Shown here: piece after piece, positions 1-6,368 of the stretch
How the letters are laid out: every line of letters begins with the position of its first letter
Position numbering within the stretch: the first letter of the stretch is position 1
Source of the DNA: an uncultured Bacteroidota bacterium
GTDB taxonomy: Bacteria > Bacteroidota > Bacteroidia > Flavobacteriales > Flavobacteriaceae
Direction: 5' to 3'
NCBI GenBank assembly: GCA_903819815.1
Contig: CAIJFC010000031.1
Coordinates: forward strand, 1-8,922
Length of the DNA: 8,922 nt
Program-made: the position numbers and the translations under genes
The notes under the pieces: model-generated
Databases searched by the model: none
What the model was told of the DNA's origin: nothing
The model's input: only the letters and a program-made list of their open reading frames with translations

Positions 1-2
1 AA

Positions 3-764
3 AATAAAATCACCACTTTTGATCATGCCGATATCTATGGTTCTTATACCACTGAAGCGGCATTTGGAAAGGCATTTGCCTCAAGCAAAATAGATAGAGA
101 ATCACTACAATTTATTTCAAAATGTGGCATTCAACATGTTTCTGAAAACCGAAATAATAAAATTAAGCATTATGATTATTCCAAGGATTACCTCATTTGG
201 TCGGTGGAAAATTCATTAAAAAACCTCCAAACAGATTATTTAGATGTGCTTTTATTACACCGACCAAGTCCGTTAATGCAAGCTGATGAAATTGCTGAGT
301 CGGTAACTAAATTAAAATCGGAAGGTAAAATAATTGATTTTGGAGTTTCCAATTTTACAGCTTCTCAAACAGAATTAATCCGTCAAAAAACCGAAATTAG
401 TTACAATCAGGTACCCTTTTCGGCAACAAATTATGAGCCAATGGTTGACGGAAGTTTCGATTATATGCAAATTCACAACATCCAACCGATGTCATGGAAT
501 CCACTTGGAACTGTTTTTCGAGAAGATAATGAGCAGACTAGAAGATTAAAAAAACTACTCGCTTCATTAGTTTCAAAATACCATTTTGGTGCTGATACTT
601 TATTATTGGCATGGATTTTACATCATCCTGCTAAAGTAATTCCAGTGGCAGGAACCGTGAATGTGGCTAGAATTCAACAATTGATGAAAGCAACCCAATT
701 GGAATTAGAAAAAGAAGATTGGTTTGCCATTTGGACAGAAAGCATGGGAAATAAAGTCCCTTAA
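3..764 (+). CDS. Aldo/keto reductase, YdhF-like (5' partial)
   Basis: This is an NAD(P)H-dependent carbonyl reductase of the aldo/keto reductase superfamily, expected to be cytoplasmic. The reading frame is open from the left edge, so the true start lies outside; 253 codons are visible, and about 40-45 N-terminal residues are missing if it is as long as E. coli YdhF (about 298). The catalytic tetrad is visible in window numbering: Asp7 and Tyr12 in FDHADIYG, Lys40 in SKCG, and His86 in LLLHRP. The SGKIxxFGVSNF segment and the C-terminal 'W...MGNKVP' ending also resemble YdhF. A GTG at 204 could be mistaken for a start, but it lies well after Asp, Tyr and Lys of the tetrad, so it is internal. 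The gene sits 20 nt before a short-chain dehydrogenase on the same strand and is probably cotranscribed with it. The substrate cannot be deduced. Confidence 0.93.
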   Translation, partial: NKITTFDHADIYGSYTTEAAFGKAFASSKIDRESLQFISKCGIQHVSENRNNKIKHYDYSKDYLIWSVENSLKNLQTDYLDVLLLHRPSPLMQADEIAESVTKLKSEGKIIDFGVSNFTASQTELIRQKTEISYNQVPFSATNYEPMVDGSFDYMQIHNIQPMSWNPLGTVFREDNEQTRRLKKLLASLVSKYHFGADTLLLAWILHHPAKVIPVAGTVNVARIQQLMKATQLELEKEDWFAIWTESMGNKVP

Positions 765-784
765 TACTAAATAACATAAATAAA

Positions 785-1537
785 TTGAAAACAGCATTAA
801 TTACAGGCGCAACAAGCGGAATAGGAAGAGCAACCGCAAGAGTTTTAGCTAAAAATAATTATAAGATTGTGCTTTGCGGTCGTCGTGAAGATCGTATTTT
901 AGAATTGCAAAAAGAACTTTTGGAATTTACCGAAGTCCATTCCTTATTGTTTGATGTTCGAGATAAAAAAGCGGTTTTTGATAGTATTGCCTCACTTCCA
1001 GAATCGTTTTCAACTATTGATGTTTTAATTAATAATGCGGGGAATGCACATGGGTTAGACCCAATTCAAACTGGCGATTTAGACGATTGGGACACGATGA
1101 TCGACATCAATTTAAAAGGACTTTTGTATGTTTCCAGAGCTATAATTCCCAATATGGTCGCTCGTGAATCAGGACATATTATTAACATTGGCTCCACCGC
1201 AGCAAAAGAAGTTTACCCAAATGGGAACGTTTATTGTGCCACAAAACACGCAGTAGATTCCTTAAACCAAGCGATGAGAATCGATTTAAATCCTTATGGT
1301 ATTCGCGTAGGCGCCATTCATCCAGGAATGGTTGACACTGAATTTAGCACCGTTCGTTTCAAAGGTGATACGGAGAAAGCAGCGAATGTTTATAAAGGAT
1401 TTTCGCCTTTGCAAGCCGAAGATTTAGCCGATATTATTCATTTTGTTGTATCTAGACCCTACCATGTGAATATTGCCGATTTAGTGGTAATGCCTACTGC
1501 GCAAGCGATGGTGAGTATTGTAAAGCGAAATTCCTAA
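785..1537 (+). CDS. SDR-family NADP-dependent oxidoreductase, YdfG-like
   Basis: This is a classical short-chain dehydrogenase/reductase of 250 aa, cytoplasmic. The Rossmann cofactor motif TGATSGIG is at residues 7-14 and the structural NNAG at 83-86. The catalytic residues are Asn109, Ser137, Tyr150 and Lys154 (YxxxK as YCATK), followed by Pro180-Gly181. Arg33-Arg34 after strand beta-2 favours NADP(H) over NAD(H). Stretches such as GHIINIGSTA, GNVYxATK, TEFSxVRFKGD and HVNI match E. coli YdfG, which oxidises L-allo-threonine, serine and 3-hydroxy acids and reduces malonic semialdehyde; equivalent activity here is inference. The start is TTG, chosen because it places the first residues exactly where YdfG begins; no Shine-Dalgarno site is present. 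It follows the aldo/keto reductase by 20 nt and precedes the AlbA_2 gene by 23 nt, which suggests an operon. Confidence 0.93.
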   Translation: MKTALITGATSGIGRATARVLAKNNYKIVLCGRREDRILELQKELLEFTEVHSLLFDVRDKKAVFDSIASLPESFSTIDVLINNAGNAHGLDPIQTGDLDDWDTMIDINLKGLLYVSRAIIPNMVARESGHIINIGSTAAKEVYPNGNVYCATKHAVDSLNQAMRIDLNPYGIRVGAIHPGMVDTEFSTVRFKGDTEKAANVYKGFSPLQAEDLADIIHFVVSRPYHVNIADLVVMPTAQAMVSIVKRNS

Positions 1538-1560
1538 ATAAATCGCCGAAAAGCAACAAT

Positions 1561-2700
1561 ATGATTAACAAGCGACTTCTTATTAAAAATCTATTGGCTC
1601 ATCACGATGAGTCAAGTTTTTATGATAAAAAGCGACAGTTGAATTTGCATACTCGCGAAGGAAAAGCCAAGTTTTTGAAGCATATTTGTGCCTTGTCCAA
1701 TTCAAATCCGTCTAATAATTCCTATATTGTTGTTGGTGTGGAAGACCACGATAACGAAATTGTAGGCGATGATTTCTTTGACGACAGTCGCATTCAAAAT
1801 TTGGTAAATGCCTATTTGGAAAATCCTCCAAAAATTCAATATGAAAACGTGCCTTTTCCCAATTTACCAAAAGACAAAGTGATCGGATTGGTAACGATAA
1901 AGCCAAAAAAGAAATCTTCATTTTTCAAAAAAGGCATTCATACCATTCCCATAAACAGCGTTTTTATTAGGCGTGGAAGTAATACCATTCCTATTGAGGG
2001 CGAAGTAGAAAAAAATTATCAGAATTCGGCAACCGTTCATGGAATAGAAAATAATTCCAGAAACAGCATTGAATATACTTTGGATGGGGTGATTGCATTT
2101 ATGAATTTAAGTCATAAAGACATTTCTCCAAAATATAAAGTATTTAAGGAATTATTTGTGATTTGTTGGGCGGGGAACTACAAAAAAGTAGGGGACAATA
2201 TTTTTCTTTCCAGAGTGGATATCGCATTGATCAACGAGCAAATAAAATTGTTTTATTCTGCTCAAGATGTGGTAACTATTAGCTTTGACGACACTACATT
2301 TACTATTACCGAGTACGTTCCTTTGGGGCTAAATGATAAAATAAGGTATTATCCTTTAGAAAAACAAACCTTGCATTTTTTTGATAATGGGTATTATAAA
2401 ATTGATCGTGAAATGCTATTTGAACCTCCAGAATTTGATAAAAAAACACTTTTTCATGTTTACAATTCCAACCTTTCGTTGATCAATAAATTAGAGAAAG
2501 GAATAAAATTAACCGATAACGAATTCAGAGATTTAGAGAATTTGCCTTCTACCTTAATGATTTGTTACCTTAACGGATTTGAGGAAGCGAAGCAAAAATT
2601 AATTGATTCTAAACTAATTTTGAAGCCGTATTCCGAAATTTATTTGTCGTTTAAAGAAGCGCTGCGTATTTTGAGAAAGATGAAATATGATGTAGTATAA
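1561..2700 (+). CDS. AlbA_2 (Schlafen-type) domain protein of unknown role
   Basis: This 379-aa cytoplasmic protein has an N-terminal AlbA_2/Schlafen-type domain at about residues 15-147. Visible family features are the acidic start (Glu17-Ser18), the basic pair Lys23-Lys24, a helix ending in 'ICALSNS', the core strand IVVGVEDHDNEIVGDDF at 56-72, and the closing VFIRRGSNTIPIE segment at 134-146. Such proteins are often annotated as ATP-binding or putative transcriptional regulators, but AlbA_2 relates to nucleic-acid binding and nuclease folds. I see no Walker A motif, so an ATPase label is not supported. Residues 150-379 match no family I can name and have no signal peptide or membrane segment. 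It lies between an SDR gene (23 nt) and a phosphoesterase gene (12 nt) on the same strand, probably cotranscribed. The function is unknown. Confidence 0.82.
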   Translation: MINKRLLIKNLLAHHDESSFYDKKRQLNLHTREGKAKFLKHICALSNSNPSNNSYIVVGVEDHDNEIVGDDFFDDSRIQNLVNAYLENPPKIQYENVPFPNLPKDKVIGLVTIKPKKKSSFFKKGIHTIPINSVFIRRGSNTIPIEGEVEKNYQNSATVHGIENNSRNSIEYTLDGVIAFMNLSHKDISPKYKVFKELFVICWAGNYKKVGDNIFLSRVDIALINEQIKLFYSAQDVVTISFDDTTFTITEYVPLGLNDKIRYYPLEKQTLHFFDNGYYKIDREMLFEPPEFDKKTLFHVYNSNLSLINKLEKGIKLTDNEFRDLENLPSTLMICYLNGFEEAKQKLIDSKLILKPYSEIYLSFKEALRILRKMKYDVV

Positions 2701-2712
2701 TAAACCAATAAT

Positions 2713-3441
2713 ATGAAAAGAACCCTTGTAATAGGTGACATTCATGGCGGTTTGAGAGCCCTGAATCAAGTTTTAGAAAAAGCCAATGTTACCCAAAAAG
2801 ACACCTTAATTTTCCTAGGTGATTATGTAGATGGCTGGAGTGAATCGCCACAGGTAATCGATTTTTTAATTGGCTTAAGCCAAAAGCAAAATTGTATTTT
2901 TATTAGAGGAAATCACGATGAATTATTGTTGGATTGGTTGCAATCCAACCGTGACAATCCTTTGTGGTTTGATCACGGGGGGCAAGCCACCGTTTTGGCT
3001 TATGCCAATGTTGACGAGGCTACTAAACAAAAACACATCGATTTTTTAAAGAATTTAGACAATTATTATCTGGATTCTAGCAACCGATTGTTTGTTCATG
3101 CTGGATTTACCAATTTGAACGGTGTGACCCACGAATATTTTCCAAAAATGTTTTATTGGGAACGAACGCTTTGGGAACTGGCAGTTGCATTGGATAAATC
3201 GATGAGTTCAGATGCTCTTTTGTATCCAAAAAGGCTAAAATTATATAGCGAAATTTATATTGGGCATACACCCGTGACCAAAATCAATAAAATCATTCCA
3301 ATTCAAATGGCCAATGTTTGGAATATCGACACCGGGGCGGCATTTTTAGGGCCGTTAACAATTTTAGATATTGACACCAAAGAATATTGGCAAAGTGATC
3401 CTTTGCCACAATTATATCCTGATGAAAAAGGGAGAAATTAA
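2713..3441 (+). CDS. PPP-family metallophosphoesterase (Ser/Thr phosphatase-like)
   Basis: This 242-aa cytoplasmic hydrolase belongs to the calcineurin-like PPP superfamily. All the metal-binding blocks are present in order: GDIHG (Asp9, His11), GDYVDG (Asp37, Asp40), RGNHDE (Asn67, His68), HAG (His129) and GHT (His185), with Asp206-Thr-Gly near the end. These define a two-metal site for phosphomonoester or protein-phosphate hydrolysis. Relatives include PrpA/PrpB-type protein phosphatases and the symmetrical diadenosine tetraphosphatase ApaH. The length and the GDYVDGW variant fit the small bacterial PrpA/PrpB-like group better, but the substrate remains open. It is the last gene of the plus-strand run, 12 nt after the AlbA_2 gene, and its stop codon lies 12 nt from that of the convergent aldehyde dehydrogenase, with no convincing terminator between. 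Confidence 0.92.
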   Translation: MKRTLVIGDIHGGLRALNQVLEKANVTQKDTLIFLGDYVDGWSESPQVIDFLIGLSQKQNCIFIRGNHDELLLDWLQSNRDNPLWFDHGGQATVLAYANVDEATKQKHIDFLKNLDNYYLDSSNRLFVHAGFTNLNGVTHEYFPKMFYWERTLWELAVALDKSMSSDALLYPKRLKLYSEIYIGHTPVTKINKIIPIQMANVWNIDTGAAFLGPLTILDIDTKEYWQSDPLPQLYPDEKGRN

Positions 3442-3453
3442 ACCTAATTTATA

Positions 3454-5007
3454 TTATAAATCAAATTTTATTCCTTGTGCTAAAGGCAAACTTGTAGTGT
3501 AATTAATGGTATTTGTTTGTCTTCTCATGTATACTTTCCAAGCATCGGAACCCGATTCACGACCACCACCAGTTTCTTTTTCACCACCAAAAGCACCCCC
3601 AATTTCTGCACCTGAAGTTCCTATATTTACGTTTGCAATTCCACAATCGGAACCGGCAACAGAAAGGAAAAGTTCTGCTTCACGCAAATTATTAGTCATA
3701 ATTGCAGATGATAATCCTTGAGCCACTCCGTTTTGAATAGCAATAGCATCATGAACATCGCCAGAATATTTTAATAGATACAATACTGGGGCAAAAGTTT
3801 CGTGTTGCACAATTTCAAATGAGTTGTCAGCTTCAGCGATTGCTGGTTTAACGTAGCAGCCACTTTCATAACCTTCGCCTGAAAGTACACCGCCTTCAAC
3901 AAGGATTTTACCTCCTTCGGCAACTACTTTTTCCAAAGCATTTTTGTACATTTCAACCGCCATAGTGTCAATTAAGGGTCCAACGTGGTTGTTTTGATCC
4001 AATGGATTTCCAATTCTCAATTGCTTGTATGCTGAAACGATTGCTTCTGTTACTTTTTCATAAATACTTTCGTGAATAATCAATCGGCGAGTAGAAGTAC
4101 AACGTTGTCCGGCAGTACCTACAGCGCCAAATACAGCACCGATTACAGTCATTTTAATATCGGCATCTGGCGTAACGATAATAGCATTGTTTCCACCTAA
4201 TTCTAATAATGATTTTCCAAGACGACCTGCAACGGCTTGCGCAACTATTTTACCCATTCTTGTAGATCCAGTAGCCGATATTAATGGAATTCTACGGTCA
4301 TTAGTCATTAATTCACCTACTTTGTAATCTCCGTTTATCAAACAAGAAATTCCTTCCGGAAGGTTATTTTCTTTGATCACTTCAGCAATAATATTCTGAC
4401 AAGCGATTCCGCAAAGGGGTGTTTTTTCAGAAGGTTTCCAAACGCAAACATCACCACAAATCCATGCTAACGCCGTGTTCCAAGCCCAAACTGCAACTGG
4501 AAAATTGAATGCAGAAATGATTCCAACAATTCCCATTGGGTGGTATTGTTCGTACATTCTGTGGCCAGGTCTTTCAGAGTGCATTGTTAACCCGTGTAAT
4601 TGACGAGAAAGTCCTACGGCAAAATCGCAGATATCGATCATTTCTTGAACTTCACCGTAACCTTCTTGAAGTGATTTTCCCATTTCGTAGGAAACTAATT
4701 TTCCAAGAGCTTCTTTATTTTGTCTAAGTTTTTCCCCAAATTGCCTAACAATTTCCCCTCGTTGAGGGGCTGGCATTACTCTAAATATTTGAAATGCCGA
4801 AGTAGCTGCCTGCATTACCTTTTCGTAATCCGCTTCGGAAGTGCATTTTACAGCACCAATTAATTGTCCGTCAACGGGGGAATAGCTTTCTAAAGTTGCC
4901 CCATTTGAAAAATTATTAATCCCAGTAGAAGCCCCTTCATTTATCGCTTTTACACCTAATTGCGCTAGCGCTTCTTTCATTCCGAATTGATTTGCAATTG
5001 TTATCAT
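3454..5007 (-). CDS. amaB: ALDH7-family dehydrogenase, probable L-piperidine-6-carboxylate dehydrogenase
   Basis: This 517-aa NAD(P)-dependent aldehyde dehydrogenase is of full ALDH7 (antiquitin) length. The catalytic and cofactor residues are intact: Asn168 in AFNFP, Lys191 in WKPSE, the ATGST loop at 245-249, the general base Glu269 in LLELGGNN, and nucleophile Cys303 in GQRC. The C-terminal half carries the ALDH7 signature NVNIGTSGAEIGGAFGGEK, then GGGRESGSDAWK and, near the end, SLPLAQGIKF, nearly as in human ALDH7A1. Family members oxidise alpha-aminoadipic semialdehyde (in equilibrium with piperideine-6-carboxylate) to alpha-aminoadipate in lysine degradation; a Flavobacterium pcd enzyme with this activity is established. 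That this protein has the same substrate is inference. The ATG at 5007 is used; Met10 (codon ending at 4980) is an alternative. It is monocistronic, downstream of a terminator, with a possible -7 element just upstream. Confidence 0.95.
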   Translation of the reverse strand: MITIANQFGMKEALAQLGVKAINEGASTGINNFSNGATLESYSPVDGQLIGAVKCTSEADYEKVMQAATSAFQIFRVMPAPQRGEIVRQFGEKLRQNKEALGKLVSYEMGKSLQEGYGEVQEMIDICDFAVGLSRQLHGLTMHSERPGHRMYEQYHPMGIVGIISAFNFPVAVWAWNTALAWICGDVCVWKPSEKTPLCGIACQNIIAEVIKENNLPEGISCLINGDYKVGELMTNDRRIPLISATGSTRMGKIVAQAVAGRLGKSLLELGGNNAIIVTPDADIKMTVIGAVFGAVGTAGQRCTSTRRLIIHESIYEKVTEAIVSAYKQLRIGNPLDQNNHVGPLIDTMAVEMYKNALEKVVAEGGKILVEGGVLSGEGYESGCYVKPAIAEADNSFEIVQHETFAPVLYLLKYSGDVHDAIAIQNGVAQGLSSAIMTNNLREAELFLSVAGSDCGIANVNIGTSGAEIGGAFGGEKETGGGRESGSDAWKVYMRRQTNTINYTTSLPLAQGIKFDL

Positions 5008-5043
5008 TGTAACTATTTGGTTAAGAATTGTTATATTATTTTA

Positions 5044-5051
5044 CAAAAATA
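5044..5051 (-). promoter_or_regulatory. Possible -7 element for the aldehyde dehydrogenase gene
   Basis: The minus strand reads TATTTTTG, matching the Bacteroidota -7 consensus TAnnTTTG, and lies 36 nt before the ATG at 5007. It falls just after the terminator of the preceding gene, where a monocistronic gene needs its own promoter. No TTG -33 element is found at the expected 17-23 nt spacing, so the call is weak. Confidence 0.4.
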
Positions 5052-5060
5052 CGTTATTTA

Positions 5061-5100
5061 ATAAAATAAAAAAGGGTTTTAGCGCGAACTAAAACCCTTT
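5061..5100 (-). terminator. Rho-independent terminator of the SnoaL-like lipoprotein gene
   Basis: A perfect 12-bp stem pairs 5071-5082 (AAAGGGTTTTAG) with 5089-5100 around a 6-nt loop. On the minus strand the stem is followed by a U-rich tail (TTTATTTTAT, 5070-5061). It begins 20 nt after the stop codon of the SnoaL-like gene. The opposite strand has an A-rich tail, so termination is expected only leftward. It separates this gene from the aldehyde dehydrogenase gene downstream. Confidence 0.9.
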
Positions 5101-5120
5101 CTATAAAATAAAATAAATAA

Positions 5121-5606
5121 TTATTTCATCAACCCTAATTGTTTCATGAAATCCATGTTGTCCATGAAATCTCTTTCATCAACAATTTTTCCGTTTACCA
5201 TTCTAGCAATGGTACAACCTTCTACAGCGATAGTTTTTCCAGTTGCTGGAATTCCCATAAAATCACCTGTGTGAGTCCCTTTAAACACCCAATATTTTGT
5301 TAGTTTGTCTCCACTTGCAAAAATTTCTTTCACAATAAATTTTCTGTTAGAAAATCCAGTTACAAAATTAGCGTAATACGCTTTTGCGCCAGCTATTCCT
5401 TTAATTTCTGGCACGGTGTGCAGAACAATTTCTGGAGCATAAGCAGAGTCAAGGACGTCTACTTTTCCTTCATTTACAACTAAATCCCATGTTTTGGAAT
5501 AAGAATCGATGTTTGCCTGAGCTATTTTTTCTATTTCGGCACTTTCATTTTTACAACTTACAAATAGTAAGCTAGTTAATGCAATAACTAAAATTGATTT
5601 TTTCAT
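5121..5606 (-). CDS. SnoaL-like (ester cyclase / NTF2-like) lipoprotein
   Basis: This 161-aa exported lipoprotein has a signal peptide MKKSILVIALTSLLFVSC, with lipobox FVSC and acylated Cys18. The mature part is one SnoaL-like domain of the NTF2 fold, about residues 25-158. It shows the family segments 'GIAGAKAYYANFVTGF', the hallmark FKGTHTGDFMGIPATGK at 108-124, and VNGKIVDERDF near the end. SnoaL relatives include polyketide cyclases and many small-ligand-binding proteins; catalysis here is unproven. A frame extension would give an ATG at 5636, but that would put ten residues before the signal peptide and begins almost at the predicted transcription start, so 5606 is preferred. The gene is monocistronic, with its own promoter and terminator, and is divergent from an HxlR-type regulator that is a natural candidate to control it. 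Confidence 0.9.
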   Translation of the reverse strand: MKKSILVIALTSLLFVSCKNESAEIEKIAQANIDSYSKTWDLVVNEGKVDVLDSAYAPEIVLHTVPEIKGIAGAKAYYANFVTGFSNRKFIVKEIFASGDKLTKYWVFKGTHTGDFMGIPATGKTIAVEGCTIARMVNGKIVDERDFMDNMDFMKQLGLMK

Positions 5607-5637
5607 TTTATTAATGTTTAAATTAAATAATACCACA

Positions 5638-5667
5638 CAAATTTAATTTATTAATTGCTATTTGCAA
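5638..5667 (-). promoter_or_regulatory. Bacteroidota-type promoter of the SnoaL-like gene
   Basis: On the minus strand TTG at 5667-5665 (TTTG from 5668) is followed by a 19-nt spacer and TAAATTTG at 5645-5638. This fits the -33 TTG / -7 TAnnTTTG consensus. The start of transcription would be near 5631-5634, giving a leader of about 26 nt before the ATG at 5606. The -33 element lies in the 8-bp palindrome TTTGCAAA (5661-5668). Confidence 0.65.
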
Positions 5668-5716
5668 ACAATTTGAAATGTTTTGTTAATTTTTTCTTTA
5701 AATTATTAACTTTTCT

Positions 5717-5724
5717 TATTTTTG
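5717..5724 (+). promoter_or_regulatory. Possible -7 element for the HxlR-type regulator gene
   Basis: TATTTTTG matches TAnnTTTG and would give a leader of about 85 nt. The nearest upstream TTG (5683-5685) is 31 nt away, too far for a standard -33 element, so the assignment is tentative. Between it and the start codon is AT-rich sequence with a weak 6-bp inverted repeat at 5766-5781. Confidence 0.35.
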
Positions 5725-5814
5725 AAATATTATTTATTAGGCAATAATTTCTCATTTACTAGAGTTATTAATTTTTTAATATTTAGGCATATATTAATTA
5801 GATAATTTAAAAAA

Positions 5815-6294
5815 ATGAATAACAATAATTACAGATCTACTTGCGCTATAGCGATGACTGTAGATTTATTTGGTGATAAATGGTCTTTATTGATATTAAG
5901 AGATATGCTATTACACAAAAAAGCTACTTTTAAGGAGTTTTCAAATTCGAAAGAAAAAATAGCAACTAATATACTTACCTCGAGATTAGTTCATTTAATA
6001 GAATTTGGTTATGTTGCTAAATTAAATCCAAAAGGGACTAAAAAAAGCGCCATGTTTATAGCTACCAGAAAAGGAATTTGTATTCTACCGCTATTAGTTG
6101 AGCTATACATGATTTCAATTGATACTTTGGCAGATGATCAATTAAACGAATCTCAGCTTTCAATTAAGGCAGAAATCTTTAAGGATAGAGAGTTGTTTAT
6201 TAGTAGTAGAAGAGAAAAATATTTAGAATTCGCAAATGAGATTCAAAGCGCTACAATTGAAAATCAAAAAATTGCTTTGCAGAATCAAGAATAA
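5815..6294 (+). CDS. HxlR-family winged-helix transcriptional regulator
   Basis: This 159-aa cytoplasmic DNA-binding protein has the HxlR/DUF24 domain at about residues 8-100. The signature GDKWSLLILRD is at 20-30, after the conserved Cys10. A recognition-helix region IATNILTSRLVHLIEFGYV spans 49-67, followed by a wing with NPKGTKKSAMFIATRKG. Members normally bind short inverted repeats as dimers. Several, such as YodB, HypR and QorR, sense electrophiles or oxidants through the N-terminal Cys; the residue is present here, but the sensing role is inference. The protein is longer than many HxlR members (about 110-130 aa), with a charged helical tail of about 50 residues. It is divergent from the SnoaL-like lipoprotein gene, 208 nt between starts, and convergent with the NTF2-like operon. 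Likely targets are itself and these neighbours, unproven. Confidence 0.92.
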   Translation: MNNNNYRSTCAIAMTVDLFGDKWSLLILRDMLLHKKATFKEFSNSKEKIATNILTSRLVHLIEFGYVAKLNPKGTKKSAMFIATRKGICILPLLVELYMISIDTLADDQLNESQLSIKAEIFKDRELFISSRREKYLEFANEIQSATIENQKIALQNQE

Positions 6295-6310
6295 AAAAAA
6301 TATTATAATA

Positions 6311-6342
6311 AAAAAGAGCAACTAGTTACAGTTGCTCTTTTT
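6311..6342. terminator. Bidirectional terminator between convergent genes
   Basis: A perfect 13-bp stem pairs 6311-6323 (AAAAAGAGCAACT) with 6330-6342 (AGTTGCTCTTTTT) around the 6-nt loop AGTTAC. A-tracts at the base become U-tracts on either strand, so it can end the HxlR transcript rightward and the three-NTF2-domain gene transcript leftward. It begins 16 nt after the HxlR stop and ends 26 nt before the stop codon of the opposite gene. Confidence 0.92.
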
Positions 6343-6368
6343 GATTGAATTAATTATTGATGATAGTA

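Noticed and set aside
1712..1921. 69-codon open frame on the minus strand
   Set aside because: It lies fully inside the AlbA_2 gene, has no recognisable domain or promoter, and reads as an antisense shadow.
3442..3462. Possible terminator between the convergent phosphoesterase and aldehyde dehydrogenase genes
   Set aside because: Only a short A/T palindrome (TTTATA/TATAAA) is present, with no G/C stem or U-tract.
3506..3721. Two overlapping plus-strand open frames within the aldehyde dehydrogenase gene
   Set aside because: Both are antisense to strongly conserved ALDH7 C-terminal coding sequence; their compositions (Pro/Ser- and His-rich) are typical of shadow frames.
4536..4727. 63-codon plus-strand open frame
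   Set aside because: It is antisense to the NAD-binding half of the aldehyde dehydrogenase and has no independent support.
5661..5687. TTTGCAAA palindrome and a nearby AACAA-N11-TTGTT dyad as an HxlR operator
   Set aside because: The arms are only 4-5 bp in very AT-rich DNA; they overlap the -33 region, which is suggestive, but are too short to call.
5766..5781. Inverted repeat TATTAA-N4-TTAATA upstream of the HxlR-type gene
   Set aside because: A six-bp A/T-only arm is expected by chance in this composition.
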